From assembly GCA_964496575.1 (NCBI GenBank), contig CAZCAC010000007.1, positions 1-64,000 on the forward strand: a stretch of 64,000 nt of DNA. The letters run 5' to 3'. The DNA comes from CAZCAC01 sp964496575. GTDB taxonomy: Bacteria; Planctomycetota; UBA1135; GCA-002686595. The position numbers were made by a program, and so were the translations under genes. The notes under the pieces are model-generated. The model was given only the letters and a program-made list of their open reading frames with translations, did not search any database and was not told where the DNA came from. Every line of letters starts with the position of its first letter. Position 1 is the first letter of the stretch. This document shows, piece by piece, positions 16,413 through 25,199 of the stretch.

Positions 16413-18941
16413 GTGAATCGATCTCGAGGAATGCTGCTGCTGCTGATCGGAGCGGCGGTGATGCTCTGCGCGCTGCTCGCCAGGCTCGATCACCGCGCTG
16501 GCGAGGAGGCGCCTCCCGACCCGAGTCCGCTCGCCGAGGCCCCGGCTCCAGCTCCGGTCGAGGCAACACCCGCGACCGACGTCGAGACGTCGAGGGGAAC
16601 CGACGTCCCCGTCGAGGCGACCGCCGGCGAGCCGAAGCTCCCCGTCCACCTCCCGGGGAAGGCGCTCATCCGGGGGCGGGTCGTGGCGGTCGACGGCCGC
16701 GTCTCGGGAACGCTGGTGGAGCTCTTCGTCCCGCAGGAAGGCCTGGAGTTCCGCGCGGCTCCGGAGGCCGACGGTCGCTTCGAGCTGGAGGTGCGCGGCC
16801 TCGGTCCGGCCCTCTTCCAGGCCCGCCGCGACGGCGAGGTCGTCTCCCCTCCGGTCGACCTCAGGGGGCCCCTCCACACGGCGAGGGCCCTCGCCCCTCC
16901 TGGCGAGCCGGGAGTCCTGGACGTGTACGAGGTCCTGATCGGTCCGACGGTCGCGGCGAGGATCCAGGCCACCGATCACCAGACGGAAGCGCCGATCCGG
17001 CCCTTCTCCGCGTGGCTCGTCCCCGCAGCCCAGGTGATGGGCTCGCGCGGCATCCTGTTCCGGGCGAGGGAAGGAAGGGGCGGTGCGCTCGCCGTCGGCG
17101 ACATCGAGCCCCGGCACCTCGGCGTGGTGACCGACGATCCGCCGCTGGAGGTGAGGGTCCCCACGACGTTCTGCGGGGGCACGCTCGTGGTCGTGGGCGA
17201 GAGGGGCCTCGGCTCGATCCGACTCGGCGCCGGAGGATGCCTGCGCGAGGGCGTCGAGCTCTCCGTCCCGGTCGCGCCCTGGAGCGAGCACGAGTTCGAG
17301 GTCCGGGCCGGCGACGTACCGGCTGCCGGAGCGGAGCTCTTCCTCCTCCGGACGCCCGAGTGCAAGGCGCTCGGGGCCTTCGCCGACGATCCACCCTTCG
17401 AGGTGGCCGGAACCCTTCGCGCGGTGAGCGACGAGCAGGGCCTCGCCGGTCTCCTCTCCGTGCCCGCCGCGCCCGGCCTGCGCGTCGCCGCGAAACACTC
17501 CGACCACGGCTCGGCGCTGGTCCAGGTGAAGAACGCGCCGGGAGAGAGGCAGGTGATCGAGCTCTCTCCACCCTGGATCTCCCACGGCGAGCGGATCGTC
17601 TTCGTCGACGTCGAGGATCGACCGATCCCCGGGGTGACCTGTCGCCTGGACGGCGTCGCCCACTCCGTCGACGAGAGCGGGGTCTTGACGATCCCCCCGG
17701 GGGCTTCGTTCCGGTCACGCCCGGTGCTGAGAGTCGAGCACCCCGGATACGTCGCGATCCGGCGGCCGATTCCGCGGGGGCCGTCCGAGGAGAGGCGAGT
17801 CGTCCTCCACGCCGCGGCGCCCCTCACGGTGGAGGTGATCGATGAGTTGGGCGCCCCGGTGTCGGGGGTCGAGATCGGGCTGATCGCGCCGCGCACGCAA
17901 CCGAAGATCATCTCTGGGTCCACCTCCGAGGCGGGTCGATTCGTCTTTCCGGAGACTCCGGTCGATGGCCAACGCCGCCTGGACGTGTTCCCACCGGCGC
18001 CGGTGCACGCCTGGGGTCGGCTCGATCCCGCGGAGAACCCGGCGCTGGAGTCGATCCCGCTCGGAGAGACGACGGTCACCATCGAGCTGGCGAGGAGCGA
18101 CATCCCGATCCGGTCGCTGAGCATCGCGGCCGTCGATCGAGTGACGGACTCGCCCCTGCCGATCGACCAGCTCCGCTTCGACGTCCTGTCCGACGAGCAC
18201 GACCCGGCGCGTCGCTGGACGCCCCGGGGCATCTACCTCGGCAACGAGCGCGCGCTCGTCGAGTCGATCCAGGACGGTCGCTACTTCGTCTGGGTGAAGT
18301 GCCTCGGTGGGCAGGCGGGAGTCGCCGAGCTCGAGGTGTACCAGCACCAGCAGGAGGTGACCTGCCCGGTCGACGGAGGGCGGACCCTGGTGGGACACGT
18401 CGAGCTGGCCGACTCGCGAGTGCCGGTCGAGAGGCTCATCGTCTCCGCCCGGATCGTCGGTTCGAGCGGGCCGCACGACGGGTCCCCGGACCGAAGGCTG
18501 TGGAGCGGAGTCACCAAGGCGCGCTGCGACGCGGAGCTTCGCTTCGAGCTGACCGGCCTGATGCCGGCGGTCTACGAGCTCCGCTGCACGTCGCCTTCCG
18601 GGGGAGAAGTGATTCGCGTGGATCTGTCCGGCGAGATCCCGGAGGGGGTCGAGCTCACCTGGGCACCGGGTAGCTGTGTGCGCCTCGAGGTGGTGTCCGC
18701 GCTGGAACCCGGCTTCGACCGCCTCCGAGTCCGGTGGTGCAACACCGGCGGTCGAGAGCGGGCGAGCTGGCAGGTGCTCGTCCTCCAGGGTCGGAGCGAC
18801 GAGCCGATCCTCCTTCCCCTCTCCGCTCCCGGGGACGTCACGGTGGTCCTCGAGGCGGGCCGGGAGACGGGTGACTGGGTCGAGCTCGGCTCGCGAGCGG
18901 TGACCGTCGCGGAGAGTGAGACGGTGAGGATCCAGCTGTGA
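16413..18941 (+). CDS. Membrane-anchored protein with carboxypeptidase-regulatory-like repeats
   Basis: This 842-aa protein starts at a GTG preceded by a strong AAGGAGG ribosome site 3-4 bases away. One N-terminal transmembrane helix (residues 6-24, MLLLLIGAAVMLCALLARL) anchors a long exported part after a Pro/Ala/Glu-rich linker. From about residue 75 there are several beta-sandwich repeats of the carboxypeptidase-regulatory/CnaB type, such as GKALIRGRVVAVDGRVSGTL, LTVEVIDELGAPVSGVEIGL and GRFVFPETPVDGQ. Such domains are structural or adhesive; no catalytic site is visible. It lies 56 bp after the hydrolase gene and may share its transcript. Confidence 0.8.
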   Translation: MNRSRGMLLLLIGAAVMLCALLARLDHRAGEEAPPDPSPLAEAPAPAPVEATPATDVETSRGTDVPVEATAGEPKLPVHLPGKALIRGRVVAVDGRVSGTLVELFVPQEGLEFRAAPEADGRFELEVRGLGPALFQARRDGEVVSPPVDLRGPLHTARALAPPGEPGVLDVYEVLIGPTVAARIQATDHQTEAPIRPFSAWLVPAAQVMGSRGILFRAREGRGGALAVGDIEPRHLGVVTDDPPLEVRVPTTFCGGTLVVVGERGLGSIRLGAGGCLREGVELSVPVAPWSEHEFEVRAGDVPAAGAELFLLRTPECKALGAFADDPPFEVAGTLRAVSDEQGLAGLLSVPAAPGLRVAAKHSDHGSALVQVKNAPGERQVIELSPPWISHGERIVFVDVEDRPIPGVTCRLDGVAHSVDESGVLTIPPGASFRSRPVLRVEHPGYVAIRRPIPRGPSEERRVVLHAAAPLTVEVIDELGAPVSGVEIGLIAPRTQPKIISGSTSEAGRFVFPETPVDGQRRLDVFPPAPVHAWGRLDPAENPALESIPLGETTVTIELARSDIPIRSLSIAAVDRVTDSPLPIDQLRFDVLSDEHDPARRWTPRGIYLGNERALVESIQDGRYFVWVKCLGGQAGVAELEVYQHQQEVTCPVDGGRTLVGHVELADSRVPVERLIVSARIVGSSGPHDGSPDRRLWSGVTKARCDAELRFELTGLMPAVYELRCTSPSGGEVIRVDLSGEIPEGVELTWAPGSCVRLEVVSALEPGFDRLRVRWCNTGGRERASWQVLVLQGRSDEPILLPLSAPGDVTVVLEAGRETGDWVELGSRAVTVAESETVRIQL

Positions 18942-18986
18942 GCTGCGCGCTGCAGATCCCGGAGCGACTCGGGGCGCGTCACGGAA

Positions 18987-20279
18987 TCAGCGCTCCTCCC
19001 CCGGCGGCCAGGCGAACCACGTGCCCGCGGTGAACCAGCGCCGCAGGACGATCAGCAGGACCGGCCCCGTGACGGCGAATCCGGCCAGGATCAACCAGAG
19101 GGCCGACGGCGAATCCCAGTAGCCGAGCTCCCCGGCCTCCATGGTGTCTCGCAGCATCAGCGGCGCCTCCGGCGGCGGCTCGGGGATCCAGCGACTGAGC
19201 AGGAATCCGGCCGTCATGGCGGCGAACATCTTCACCGCCGGCCACGGCGCGTGGCTCAGGCTGTAGTAGGTCCCCTCGCTGCCCACGGGGGCCACCGTCG
19301 CCATGTACTCCGAGACTCGCGGGGCGTAGACGAGCTCCCCGACCGAGAGCACGATCACCCAGAGGATCACCGTGGGATAGACCGCCCCACCGGCGATCGG
19401 CAAGGCCAGGAGCAGCATCGAGGCCGAGGCGACGAGCGCCCCGTAGCAGATCGACGGATAGGTCCTCCAGCGGTGCACGAAGGGCAGCAGGACGATCAGC
19501 CCGACCACGACGATGACCACGTTGATCATGACAGCCGGGAAGGATTCCGTGTCCGGCCCGACCGTGCGGGAAAGGTACTTCGGAATGAAGAGGCTCAGTG
19601 CGAGGAAGGTGCACCGCGTCGTCGTCAGGGCTGCGTTGAGCGTGAGGATCTTCCAGAACGCGCTCGTCGTGAGCACCGCTCGGATCGTCCTCAGCGGGCC
19701 GCGGCGAGGGACCGGGGTGACCGACTCGGGGTTCTCGCCCGGGCCGTGGAGTTGCTCCTCGCTGCGCAAGAGGAGGCTCACCAGCAAGAGACAGAGCCCC
19801 GGCAACAGCGTGCAGACGACGAGCCTGGTGAGGCGAGTGGCATCGTCATGGAACGAGCCGACCACCAGGAACGGCGCGACGAAGGCTCCGAGGTTCAGGG
19901 CGATCGCCCCCACGTAGTAGCCCGTGGCGCGAGCTCTCCTGCTCGAGTAGCGCTTCTGGGCCACGAAGTACGTCACCGGGATCATCGCGAGGAAGGGCCC
20001 GGAGGCCACCCAGGCGACGGGGATCAGCACCTCTCGTCCGGGCATTCCGGGGAGGAGCGTCGCGCCGAGAACGAGGAGGTCACGCGCGAACAGCGCGCCG
20101 AAGGCCAGCTGCAGGGATCGTCGAATGCCCAGCCAGTCGATGAACGGGCCCACCAGGAAGATCGACACGGCCACGGCCCCTCCGGCCCAGGCGAGGAGGA
20201 CATTCGCGCGCTCCACGGTGAATCCGAGATCGTCCTCGAGAGCGATCCTCTCGATCGCCGAGATCGAGAACTGCGCCAT
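18987..20279 (-). CDS. MFS-type transporter, 5' part displaced by a frameshift
   Basis: This 430-aa open frame encodes a polytopic membrane protein of the major facilitator superfamily. It has about 11 hydrophobic helices, a short basic loop after the second one (GPFIDWLGIRRSLQL), and a central cytoplasmic loop with PVPRRGPLRTIR. The substrate cannot be told; POT-like or sugar/peptide carriers are candidates. The frame starts inside the first helix. The missing N-terminus is found in another frame at 20282-20401 with a good ribosome site, so this is the body of a gene broken by one missing base. It is functional only if that lesion is a sequencing error. Confidence 0.8.
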   Translation of the reverse strand: MAQFSISAIERIALEDDLGFTVERANVLLAWAGGAVAVSIFLVGPFIDWLGIRRSLQLAFGALFARDLLVLGATLLPGMPGREVLIPVAWVASGPFLAMIPVTYFVAQKRYSSRRARATGYYVGAIALNLGAFVAPFLVVGSFHDDATRLTRLVVCTLLPGLCLLLVSLLLRSEEQLHGPGENPESVTPVPRRGPLRTIRAVLTTSAFWKILTLNAALTTTRCTFLALSLFIPKYLSRTVGPDTESFPAVMINVVIVVVGLIVLLPFVHRWRTYPSICYGALVASASMLLLALPIAGGAVYPTVILWVIVLSVGELVYAPRVSEYMATVAPVGSEGTYYSLSHAPWPAVKMFAAMTAGFLLSRWIPEPPPEAPLMLRDTMEAGELGYWDSPSALWLILAGFAVTGPVLLIVLRRWFTAGTWFAWPPGEER

Positions 20280-20281
20280 CG

Positions 20282-20401
20282 CCCCCAGGACATGACGACC
20301 TGCAGGACCCAGAACTCTCGCCTCGTCTCCCTCAGCAGCCTGAAACCCGCCCCGAAGCCCTCGAGCCGGCCATTCGTGTCCCTCGTCTCCGATCGGTCCA
20401 T
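20282..20401 (-). pseudogene. N-terminal fragment of the frameshifted MFS transporter
   Basis: ATG at 20401 follows GAGGAGAGGAGC and opens a frame reading MDRSETRDTNGRLEGFGAGF and then LLRETRREFWVLQVVMSWG, a typical MFS N-terminus and first half-helix. Its continuation (AMAQFSISAIERIAL) is in the next frame. Restoring one G in the five-G run (C5 on the plus strand, 20282-20286) joins the two parts into one protein of about 471 aa. The lesion is either a real mutation or a homopolymer sequencing error. Confidence 0.75.
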
Positions 20402-20548
20402 GCTCCTCTCCTCAGCCCCGACGGTTTTCCTCTGGAGACCCGGTCCGTCGACTGGCGGGATCCTACTCGTTCACGGCCATTCGATTCACTGCGAAGATAC
20501 GGTGTCCTCGAGAGCGAAACCTCCACCCCGGTTCACGGTTCTGGAGGT

Positions 20549-21739
20549 GTGCGCGACCATCGGATGATCCTCACCAGCACCCTCGCTGCCCTCACGCTCT
20601 CCGGAGCCTCGCTCCCCGGAATCGGTCTTGCAGAACCGCCGCAGGAGGCGCCCCGGGCCGAGGTCGTCGAGACGGTCCGCATCCGCTGGAGCCAGGTCTA
20701 CCCGTGGGCGAGCGTGGTCTGCAAGGGCGCCGAGGAACGCGAGATCCTGGGCTTCGAGCGCGATGGCGAGGAGCGCGTCCTCGAGCTCCCGGCGTACGAC
20801 GCCTGGGACCTCACCTTCGTCGGGGGTGGGCAGGACCTGACCGTGGAGAGCTTCTCCCGGCTCTGCCTCGAGCTCCGGCGCATCGAGGCGACCGGGCTCT
20901 CGATCACGAATTGCTGGCGCGTCGACGATCGCTTCCTGGAGATGATCGCCGGGGTGGAGTCGCTGAAGAGGCTGGAGCTCTCCGACATCGCCGGCTACTT
21001 CAACCGGACGCCGTCGGATCCGGTCCTGACCCGGGTGGGCCTTCGGTCGCTGGCGAAGCTGCCGGAGCTGGAGCACCTGCTCCTGGACCGCTTCGACCAC
21101 CTCGACGATGCCGATCTCGCCGCCGGACTGGATGGGCTCGAGGGGCTGACCGCTCTCCGTCTGCAAGCCTGCTTCGTGGGGCCGGAGACGATGGGGGTGA
21201 TCGGTCGGCTCCGCGAGCTCGAGTTCCTCTGCTTGCGTTCGACAGGGGTGACCGATGACGACCTGCGGCCGCTGAAGGCGAGCTCCGAGCTCCGGGTACT
21301 GGACCTCGGTCGTGTCAACGACCTGACCGAGGAGTTCGTCGATCACCTGGCAGCCGCCCGGCACCTGCACACCCTGAACATCGGCTTCTGCAAGTCGCTG
21401 AGAGGGAGTGTCCTGGAGAAGCTGCGCGGTTTTCGGGAGCTCCGGACCCTCGATATCGCGGGAATGAAGGGTCTCGACGAGAAGCACCTCGACTCGCTCT
21501 GTTCCCTACCCGCCCTGCAACTCCTGGTGCTCACCGGCTGCGAGGAAGTCGACGATGAAACGCTACGGCTCCTCGCCCGCATCGGGACCCTCCGGGAGTT
21601 GCGACTGCGCTCTACCTCGGTCACCGAAGCCGGCCTCGAGGCGTTCCGTGAGCAGAGGCCGGAGTGCGAGGTCGAGACGACGAGCGAGACGTCCTGGGCC
21701 GTACCGTACGATCCCGTGATTCTCCTCCGGAGACGGTAG
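20549..21739 (+). CDS. Exported leucine-rich-repeat protein
   Basis: This 396-aa protein has a signal peptide (MILTSTLAALTLSGASLPGI preceded by charged RDHR). From about residue 95 onward it carries tandem leucine-rich repeats of the roughly 24-residue bacterial type, for example LRELEFLCLRSTGVTDDDL, LRVLDLGRVNDLTEEF and LRELRLRSTSVTEAGL. These form a curved solenoid for protein binding. No enzymatic domain is present. The GTG at 20549 was kept because it supplies the positive n-region; an ATG at 20564 is the alternative. GGAGG lies directly before the GTG, which is too close for ideal use. The gene is divergent from the MFS transporter. Confidence 0.8.
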   Translation: MRDHRMILTSTLAALTLSGASLPGIGLAEPPQEAPRAEVVETVRIRWSQVYPWASVVCKGAEEREILGFERDGEERVLELPAYDAWDLTFVGGGQDLTVESFSRLCLELRRIEATGLSITNCWRVDDRFLEMIAGVESLKRLELSDIAGYFNRTPSDPVLTRVGLRSLAKLPELEHLLLDRFDHLDDADLAAGLDGLEGLTALRLQACFVGPETMGVIGRLRELEFLCLRSTGVTDDDLRPLKASSELRVLDLGRVNDLTEEFVDHLAAARHLHTLNIGFCKSLRGSVLEKLRGFRELRTLDIAGMKGLDEKHLDSLCSLPALQLLVLTGCEEVDDETLRLLARIGTLRELRLRSTSVTEAGLEAFREQRPECEVETTSETSWAVPYDPVILLRRR

Positions 21740-21833
21740 CCCATCGACGATTCGGCGAAGAAACGTCATCTCCATCCGACTCCATTCGATAGCATCGCCC
21801 CGATCCCCCACCGGAAGCCGCGGAGGCTGCCAT

Positions 21834-22520
21834 GTGGAAGGAAGCGCGCTCGTCGTCTCGTCCTGTCTCGCCCTCTTCGGCTGTGCATCTCCGGAAGAAG
21901 GTCCCGTGACCGAAGTCGATATCGAGAAACTCGAGATCGACGGAATGGAGAACGTGTACCGGCTCTCCCCCGAGCTGGTGACCGGCGGCATGCCGGACGG
22001 TGAGGTCGGCTTTGCGAAGCTGAAGGAGATGGGGGTCACCACCGTGGTGAGCGTCGCCGAGGCCCCCCGGACGTCGAGGCCGCCCGGAAGTACGGGATCG
22101 AGTACGTGCACGTGCCGCTGACCTACGACGGGGACACGCACGGCGACTTCTGGGATCCACCGGGGCCGCTGCACCGTCCGGTGAGCACGGCGCACGTTTT
22201 CTTCAAGAACGGCGGTCGATTCAGTGCGCGCGGCTTCCGTGATCTGCGCTACCTCCTGGACGAGAGCCCGTTCACCAGGCTGATCGAAGGGCGCTTGCTC
22301 ACCGACTCGATCTTCTTCGATCAGGCGCTGGACACCATCGGTGGCCCCTACCGCGGCCCTTGGGGCTACTATCTCGTCAAGGTGCTCGACCGAACCCCGC
22401 CGCTGCGGCCCATCGACCCCGAGAGCGAGCGACACGTCGAGCTCCTGCGAGAGCACTGGATCCGGCTCAGCTTCGTCGACTAAGCCCGGGAGGCGCTGCG
22501 CCAGGCTCGGTGAGCGGCGG
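21834..22520 (+). pseudogene. Chimeric pseudogene: lipoprotein phosphatase head joined to isomerase-type tail
   Basis: A GTG start with GGAGG 7 bases upstream opens a lipoprotein (LALFGC lipobox). It continues as a dual-specificity-phosphatase-like N-terminus (NVYRLSPELVTGGMPDGEVG, MGVTTVVSVAE). One base is missing in the C6 run at 22073-22078. In the restored frame the text reads PPDVEAARKYGIEYVHVPLT and then switches to a sequence ending in IGGPYRGPWGYYLVKVLDR. That end matches the C-terminus of the parvulin-like protein at 25646-27346 (CGPYRGPYGYYLVKVLER). A TAA at 22481-22483 stands where that relative has a Tyr codon, and 12 sensible codons plus a TGA follow. The phosphatase catalytic Cys loop is absent. 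Confidence 0.7.
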
Positions 22521-22569
22521 ATCGGCGGATACCGGGCCCGAGTCGGTTCCGCCTCCTCCGCGCCGAGCG

Positions 22570-25029
22570 TCACTCACCACTCCGGATCTCGTCGAGGCTG
22601 AGCTGCCGGATCACCGAGGCATCGCGCCCCGAGTAGATGCGCACCCGCCCCGCCTGGAACGGCGCCCACTCGTTGACGATCCCCACCAGGAAGTCGTCGT
22701 GGCCGTCGCGGTCGACGTCCCCCGCCGCGCCGACCGAGCAGCCGAGCATGGCCAGGGCGTGCTGCCCCCTCAGGTCGTGCAGAACCCGCCCGTCCTTCCC
22801 CGAGAAGACCGCCACCGCTCCGTCGGTGAGGAAGCTCAGGTCCCCCAGGACGATGTCGAGGGTCCCGTCGGCGTCGACGTCACCCGCGCAGGCGACCGCC
22901 GGGCCCCAGGCGTAGCGGCTCCGGCCCGTCAGGTCGAGCAGGAGCTCGCCGGTGCCCGTCGAGTGAACGCGCGTCCAGCTCTCGCCTTCGTCGTAGTGGA
23001 CCATGCAGCAGATGACGACGTCCCGGTGCCCGTCGCCGTCGAGGTCCCCGACGAGGTCGGCGGTCGGTCCCCAGAGGTCCCCGGGAATGGAGCCCGGTAG
23101 CGATACGATCGGAGCCGCCCTGCGCACGCTGTAGACGTAGCCGCAATGAGACGCCTCGCTCGACGCGAGCACGAGTAGCTCGTCGCAGTCATCGCCGTCG
23201 ACGTCGCCGACGCCGAACCCCGCGCCGGGGCCGTACTGCTGAAGACCCCTCACCGTGTTGGCCAACCGGTGCAGGAGCCTGCCGTCGGCTCCGGAGTGTA
23301 CCTGGAGGCCGGACTTCGGACCGCCCGTGCCGTACCCCACCGAGAGGTCGGGCACGCCGTCGCCGTTGACGTCCCCCGCCGGCCTGACGGATCGGCCGAA
23401 GCGCGGTGCGGCGCGGCCCCCCGTCAGCTGGAGAAGCCGTGCCCCGTCCTTCCCCGAGAAGACGCGCGCGTAGCCGGCCTCGGGCGGACCGCTCGCCCAG
23501 GTGCCAGCGGCGAAGTCCGTCACCCCGTCGCCGTTCACGTCATCCAGGCGGCAGACGCTGTGGCCGAAGCACCTCTTCCTGGAACCAGCTTCGAGGCGAT
23601 GGAGCAGCTCGCCCTCCTTCCCCGAGAAGACCCAGGCGCTCCCCGCGGAATCTCCGCTCTTGCTGTCCTCAGGGGCTCCGACGAGGCACTCCGGAAAACC
23701 GTCGCCGTCGAGGTCGCCGAGCCCGACGACGCTGGCGCCGAAGAAGTCCATGCGCTGCGGTCGTTCGCTCTCGTCCGACTCCATCCGTTCCACCCGCTCC
23801 CCGGCGCCCGGCGGTTTCCTCGCCGGCTCGACGGTCCCGGTGCCCCACAGTCTGCGTCCTTCCCCGTCGACGAGCTGGACCTTGCGCCTATCGATGATCG
23901 CCCCTCTGTCACCGCCGAAGATGGGCAGCTTCGTGCCCCCCACGCAGACCGAACGCCGCCCGGGCGACGCGAAGTCGACGCAGTGGAGCCCCGGCCGATA
24001 GCGATTCCCCCCTCCATTCGTCCACTTCCTGAACCAGAGGCGAGCATCTCCGGGGCTCCAGCCGACGGGCACGTCGATGCCGTACTGGTACCCGAGGTGG
24101 CCGCTGGTCCACCGCTGCCCTAGCGTCTCCGGATCGACGACGTACACCCAGGCGTCCTCCCCGCTCGAGATGGCGAGGTGCTCGCCCGACGGGGAGAACG
24201 CGATCGAGTTGATGCGCGCGTCGGGCTCCGGGAAGTCGGGGTCGGGGAAGCGAGCCTCGCGGACACACTCTCCGCTCTCCAGGTCCCACAGCGCCAGCCT
24301 GCAGCCGGAGTGCCCGGTGGCCAGCGACGTACCGTCCGGATGGAGGTCCAGCGAGACGAGCCGCTCGGGGCAACGGATCTCGCGCAACCCACTGCTCTCG
24401 GGCAGCCGAGCACCGCTCTCGCCGTCGCGCAGCTCGACCACGGGTCCATTCGCGGAGACGAAGAAGCTGCCGTCACCGCTCCAGATCACCTCCGGCCCCG
24501 AGCGCGGCCGGGCGCTGTACCACTCGGCGACCCTCGTCCCGTCGCGAGTCCACAGGGTGGTGTGCCCTCCCGGGCCGGCGAGAGCCAGCCGATCACTCTT
24601 CGGGGACCAGGCCACGCAGAGGCAGGTCGCCCGGCCCTCCTCGCCCCGCGGCAGTCCGTCGTGGCGCCGTCTTCCCGGCGCGCGGCTCTCCGGCGACCCC
24701 GGTGCCCCGAGGGGCCACAGGCAGAGCTCTCCATCGAAACCCACCCCGGCGAGCATCGACCCATCGGGGGAGAAGGCGAGGCCCCAGGCCCGGTCGCTCA
24801 GCCCAGGCTGGAGCTCAACCTGAAGGCTCCCGTCCGCGGCGTCGAGCAGCTCCACCCGGCCACTCCGGTGTCCCGCGGCGACTCGATTGCCGTCGGGCGA
24901 GACCGCGACGGCGTGGACGGGATCGGGTTGCACGGGGAGGTCATTCGCGACGAGCGCCGACTCCTGCACGGGCAGGGCGGCCCCACAGCACGTCAGCAGC
25001 AGGCCAGGGAGGATCTCGAAGAGCTTCAT
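22570..25029 (-). CDS. Exported WD40 plus FG-GAP double-propeller protein
   Basis: This 819-aa protein begins with a signal peptide (FEILPGLLLTCCGAALP). Residues about 30-340 hold WD40-type blades (VAVSPDGNRVAAGHRSGRVE, LDLHPDGTSLATGHSG, IAFSPSGEHLAISSGEDAWV). Residues about 410-815 hold FG-GAP/integrin-alpha repeats with calcium-type loops such as DLDGDGFPECLVGAPED, DVNGDGVPDLSVGYG and DVDRDGHDDFLVG. Such domains make beta-propellers used for binding outside the cell. The joining of the two repeat types in one chain is unusual. The start at 25029 gives the signal peptide; the longer open frame upstream crosses a repeat and was rejected. Confidence 0.8.
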   Translation of the reverse strand: MKLFEILPGLLLTCCGAALPVQESALVANDLPVQPDPVHAVAVSPDGNRVAAGHRSGRVELLDAADGSLQVELQPGLSDRAWGLAFSPDGSMLAGVGFDGELCLWPLGAPGSPESRAPGRRRHDGLPRGEEGRATCLCVAWSPKSDRLALAGPGGHTTLWTRDGTRVAEWYSARPRSGPEVIWSGDGSFFVSANGPVVELRDGESGARLPESSGLREIRCPERLVSLDLHPDGTSLATGHSGCRLALWDLESGECVREARFPDPDFPEPDARINSIAFSPSGEHLAISSGEDAWVYVVDPETLGQRWTSGHLGYQYGIDVPVGWSPGDARLWFRKWTNGGGNRYRPGLHCVDFASPGRRSVCVGGTKLPIFGGDRGAIIDRRKVQLVDGEGRRLWGTGTVEPARKPPGAGERVERMESDESERPQRMDFFGASVVGLGDLDGDGFPECLVGAPEDSKSGDSAGSAWVFSGKEGELLHRLEAGSRKRCFGHSVCRLDDVNGDGVTDFAAGTWASGPPEAGYARVFSGKDGARLLQLTGGRAAPRFGRSVRPAGDVNGDGVPDLSVGYGTGGPKSGLQVHSGADGRLLHRLANTVRGLQQYGPGAGFGVGDVDGDDCDELLVLASSEASHCGYVYSVRRAAPIVSLPGSIPGDLWGPTADLVGDLDGDGHRDVVICCMVHYDEGESWTRVHSTGTGELLLDLTGRSRYAWGPAVACAGDVDADGTLDIVLGDLSFLTDGAVAVFSGKDGRVLHDLRGQHALAMLGCSVGAAGDVDRDGHDDFLVGIVNEWAPFQAGRVRIYSGRDASVIRQLSLDEIRSGE

Positions 25030-25106
25030 GTGGCGCGGGGAGGATCTGAGGGTTCGACGATGACCGTCTCTCCCCGATGGAACCGGATGGCGCGGTGGAG
25101 GTTCCG

Positions 25107-25199
25107 ATACGGTGTCAGTCTCCTGCCCGAACTTCTGCGACCAAGCGGTGTCAGGCACGGGTTGGCCGTGGAGGTCCGGGAAGGAGCCTGACACCGTAT
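25107..25199. repeat. REP-like inverted repeat (GGTGTCAG / CTGACACC)
   Basis: Perfect 12-base arms ATACGGTGTCAG (25107-25118) and CTGACACCGTAT (25188-25199) flank a 69-base centre. The centre contains a third copy, CGGTGTCAGGC, at 25146-25156. The same core (GATACGGTGTC) occurs near 20496-20506. GGTGTCAGGC/GCCTGACACC words are typical of REP-type elements moved by Y1 (REP-associated) transposases; no transposase is present here. The right arm contains the ATG of the next gene. Confidence 0.65.

Noticed and set aside
14472..18941. A 1489-residue continuous reading frame spanning the hydrolase and the next gene
   Set aside because: Only the part from 16413 has protein-like composition and a ribosome site. 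The first part is an Arg/Pro/Gly-rich shadow of the hydrolase frame, so there is no fusion.
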